In this document: in pieces, positions 7,248-8,770 of the stretch | How positions within the stretch are numbered: the first letter of the stretch is position 1 | Layout: the number at the start of each line of letters is the position of its first letter | Source of the DNA: Fibrobacter sp. UBA1765 | GTDB taxonomy: Bacteria; Fibrobacterota; Fibrobacteria; Fibrobacterales; Fibrobacteraceae | Assembly (NCBI GenBank): GCA_002314675.1 | Contig: DCGZ01000083.1 | Span: 3,950-12,719, forward strand | Reading direction: 5' to 3' | DNA length: 8,770 bases | Program-made: the position numbers and the translations under genes | The notes under the pieces: generated by a model | Told to the model about the DNA's origin: nothing | What the model saw: the letters and a program-made list of their open reading frames with translations, nothing else | The model's database searches: none

Positions 7248-7277
7248 ATACTTCAAATGCTCAAAAAAGCACTTTTC

Positions 7278-8351
7278 TTAACGTTCACGAGAAAGAGGGA
7301 CGCGTTTTAGCTGCTTTACAACATCATCCAATTCACGAGGGAGCGGAGAGTCTTGAACAATATGCTTATCGCCCCAGTCAAATTCTAGGCGTGTGCTATG
7401 CAAAAATAGCCTGTTCAACTTGAGCCGCTTTTTAAGTTCATGATTCAATGTAAAGTCACCATAGCGAGAATCGCCAAGGAGCGGGTGGCCAATGGCAGCA
7501 AAATGCGCACGGATCTGGTGCATCTTGCCAGTTTCTAGTCGAATCTTTACAAGGTCATAGCCTTCATAGCGAGCATACACATGGTAATGCGTAATTGCAT
7601 TCTTCGCATTTTCGCTTTCTCCGACCTTCATCTTGGAACCCTTCGCATTGTCAGTACGTTCCAAGGCCATTTCGATAGTTCCCTTTTCCTTTTTCAAGTT
7701 GCCCTTGACAAGAGCCAGGTAGAACTTTTGAACCTTATGTTCACGGATAAGCCCGGTCAATTCACGAAGCGTATCTCCATGCAAAGCGGCAACAAGCAAT
7801 CCAGAGGTTTCCTGGTCCAGGCGGTGAGCTATAGTCGGCTTAAAGTCAAGTTCGTTGTCTTCGCCCCATTGCCACAAAAGTTCCACAAGGGATTCTCCTG
7901 GGCGCGTACCAGAACCAGGCTGGCTTGCAATGCCACTTGGCTTATTGACAATCACAAAATCTTCTGTTTCAAGGACAATGTTTAAATTGTCTTTTAAAAA
8001 TCCAGCATCTGCAAAAGAATTCTTTTTTACCCAGCCTGTTTTTTCAGCAAGTTTTTTGCTTACCCAACCCTTTTGAGTCGCATTGCCCCAAGGCTTTGCA
8101 GCTTCTGCATTTTGAGCATCCAGTGCAGAAACAGTATTAGCTCCTTGAACACTTTTCAAGTTTTCGTAAATGCAAACTTCATCGCCATCTTGCAAAATGA
8201 GAGGAGCCTTGGCAACAGTTCCGTTTACGCGAACCTTCTTTTTTCGAAGTATCGAGAAAAAGGTGGAAAGGCCTTCATTCGGGAATGCCTTACGAAGGTA
8301 ACGGTCAAGGCGCATGCCAGAAGAATTGCGGTCAATAGTCAAAGTAATCAT
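7278..8351 (-). CDS. RluC/RluD-family 23S rRNA pseudouridine synthase
   Basis: Isomerises specific uridines of 23S rRNA to pseudouridine. The 357 residues begin with an S4 RNA-binding domain (about 12-62: MRLDRYLRKAFPN, LRKKKVRVNG, LQDGDEVCIY), followed by a linker and the catalytic domain (about 124-345). The catalytic motif is AHRLDQETSGLLV (175-187) with Asp179; the supporting motif RLETGKMHQIRAHF (271-284) and GHPLLGDSRYG (288-298) follow. The S4 sequence (single-line 'LRKKKVRVNG') is closer in look to RluC than RluD, but the target uridines cannot be assigned, so I give no symbol. It is longer than E. coli RluC or RluD (about 320-326 residues), mainly because of a ~50-residue insert at 66-118. 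ATG 8351 has no SD; upstream lies a heptamer array. It is separated from ribE by 125 bp and may be its own transcript. Confidence 0.93.
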   Translation of the reverse strand: MITLTIDRNSSGMRLDRYLRKAFPNEGLSTFFSILRKKKVRVNGTVAKAPLILQDGDEVCIYENLKSVQGANTVSALDAQNAEAAKPWGNATQKGWVSKKLAEKTGWVKKNSFADAGFLKDNLNIVLETEDFVIVNKPSGIASQPGSGTRPGESLVELLWQWGEDNELDFKPTIAHRLDQETSGLLVAALHGDTLRELTGLIREHKVQKFYLALVKGNLKKEKGTIEMALERTDNAKGSKMKVGESENAKNAITHYHVYARYEGYDLVKIRLETGKMHQIRAHFAAIGHPLLGDSRYGDFTLNHELKKRLKLNRLFLHSTRLEFDWGDKHIVQDSPLPRELDDVVKQLKRVPLSRER

Positions 8352-8352
8352 A

Positions 8353-8472
8353 TTTAGGGTATAGGATTTAGGATCTAGGGGTTAGTGGTTAGACGAGAGA
8401 ACGGCACTACGTGCCTACAGACGAGAGATTTTTTCTGGTTATTAGTCATTGGTTGTTAGTCATTAGTTGTTA
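8353..8472. repeat. Heptamer array upstream of the rlu gene, TTAG/GTTA word families
   Basis: Starts 2 bp before the rlu ATG. Units TTTAGGG, TATAGGA, TTTAGGA, TCTAGGG, GTTAGTG, GTTAGAC, GAGAGAA run from 8353 to 8401; after a hairpin segment the array resumes at 8438 with GTTATTA, GTCATTG, GTTGTTA, GTCATTA, GTTGTTA. The alternation of the last units suggests a 14-bp higher-order unit. Together with 8473-8697 it fills a gene-free stretch of more than 300 bp. Confidence 0.9.
8391..8428. repeat. Palindrome flanked by 10-bp direct repeats
   Basis: AGACGAGAGA occurs at 8391-8400 and 8419-8428. Between them are 18 bp containing the perfect inverted repeat GGCAC-TAC-GTGCC (8403-8415). The distance from copy to copy is 28 bp, four heptamers, so the surrounding 7-bp phase is kept. 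Confidence 0.8.
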
Positions 8473-8540
8473 GCTTCCGTTTTCTTTCTTGCATCTTGCA
8501 TCTTAAATTGTCGGCTGTAGGCTGACATCTGTCGGCTGAA
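8473..8540. repeat. Heptamer array, TCTTGCA and GTCGGCT word families
   Basis: Continues the phase of the preceding array: GCTTCCG, TTTTCTT, TCTTGCA, TCTTGCA, TCTTAAA, then (shifted frame of reading) GTCGGCT, GTAGGCT, GACATCT, GTCGGCT at 8510-8537. No coding or RNA feature seen. Confidence 0.8.
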
Positions 8541-8575
8541 TTAGTTATTAGTTATTAGTTATTAGTTATTAGTTA
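8541..8575. repeat. Five perfect tandem copies of TTAGTTA
   Basis: The only fully homogeneous run in the window: TTAGTTA five times without a mismatch, then TCAGT leading into the next array. Perfect copies next to diverged ones suggest recent slippage expansion. Confidence 0.97.
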
Positions 8576-8697
8576 TCAGTTTCTGTCCTCTGTCTTCTGT
8601 TCTCTGTATTCTGTATTCTTTTCTCTTGTTTCTGGTTTCAGGTTTCTTGTTTCTGATCACAATTTCTTGTATCTTGCGTCTTGATCTTGCATCTTAC
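8576..8697. repeat. Heptamer array, TTCTGTC and TTGCRTC word families
   Basis: From 8581: TTCTGTC, CTCTGTC, TTCTGTT, CTCTGTA, TTCTGTA, TTCTTTT, CTCTTGT, TTCTGGT, TTCAGGT, TTCTTGT, TTCTGAT (11 units to 8657), then TTGTATC, TTGCGTC, TTGATC (6 bp), TTGCATC. Strongly pyrimidine-rich on the plus strand. The stretch 8580-8600 is identical over 21 bp to 92-112. Confidence 0.9.
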
Positions 8698-8698
8698 T

Positions 8699-8730
8699 TT
8701 GTCATCACGAGCAAAGCGAAGTGATCCAGA
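8699..8730. repeat. Palindromic dispersed-repeat-like element
   Basis: GTCATCACGAGCAAAGCGAA followed by GTGATCCAGA. ATCAC (8704-8708) pairs with GTGAT (8721-8725), and GC-AAA-GC forms the tip. The layout resembles the GTCATC..GAGCGAAGCGAA..GATC palindromes scattered in many bacterial genomes (from memory, not searched). The remaining 40 bp to the window end show no feature I can name. Confidence 0.5.
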
Positions 8731-8770
8731 GCATTCATTGTAAACAGTCCTAGGTTGTTTCACAGGGCCA

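Noticed and set aside
7153..7277. FMN riboswitch before ribE
   Set aside because: The conserved aptamer blocks are not visible and the spacer is shorter than a usual aptamer plus expression platform.
7250..7277. Terminator after the rlu stop
   Set aside because: The only inverted repeat needs a G-U pair, has the T-run in its loop instead of after the stem, and so does not fit an intrinsic terminator.
7241..7423. Short plus-strand open reading frame starting in the rlu-ribE spacer
   Set aside because: Two thirds of it is antisense to the 3' end of the rlu gene; only a weak upstream site, no recognisable product. Its first bases overlap the candidate ribE -35 box on the other strand.
8353..8697. 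CRISPR array or coding repeat protein
   Set aside because: Units are 7 bp without spacers of constant length, there are no cas genes, and 7 is not a multiple of 3, with stops in the frames.

Overview
This window reads as chromosomal DNA from a Fibrobacter-like bacterium. That is an inference from about 45-50% GC by eye, the protein character, and heptamer-repeat spacers between genes; no sequence here proves the genus. All seven protein genes lie on the minus strand, so transcription runs from high to low coordinates. There are no RNA genes, insertion sequences, CRISPR arrays or phage genes.

In transcription order: (1) a 419-bp spacer (8352-8770) made almost entirely of degenerate 7-bp repeats, with small palindromes; (2) an RluC/RluD-type 23S rRNA pseudouridine synthase (7278-8351); (3) a riboflavin block, ribE (6475-7152), ribBA (5253-6464) and ribH (4749-5222), with tight spacing but no ribD and no visible FMN riboswitch; (4) a 200-bp spacer with heptamer arrays at both ends and a unique core; (5) nusB (4120-4548), overlapping by 4 bp a 1022-residue DUF2723 membrane protein (1055-4123), followed 3 bp later by a DPM1/GtrB-type family 2 glycosyltransferase (128-1051); (6) a left spacer (1-127) of heptamers ending in a small hairpin.

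How the genes work together: RibBA makes both early precursors from GTP and ribulose 5-phosphate, RibH makes 6,7-dimethyl-8-ribityllumazine, and RibE converts that to riboflavin. The pyrimidine deaminase/reductase (RibD) must be encoded elsewhere. NusB is a transcription antitermination factor and the Rlu enzyme modifies rRNA. The last two genes look like a lipid-linked sugar pathway: the GT2 enzyme would charge a polyprenyl phosphate with a sugar, and the multi-membrane-span DUF2723 protein, related to human TMEM260, would transfer it to an extracytoplasmic acceptor, plausibly protein.

The most unusual signal is non-coding. The spacers hold mosaics of 7-bp units that drift through several word families (TTAGTTA, TTCTGTC, GTCTTAC, TTGCATC, GACGAGA) while largely keeping the 7-bp phase. 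Words and even word order are shared between spacers: one 21-bp exact direct repeat and one 19-bp exact inverted repeat. The arrays show a purine/pyrimidine strand bias that tracks whether they lie 5' or 3' of a gene.
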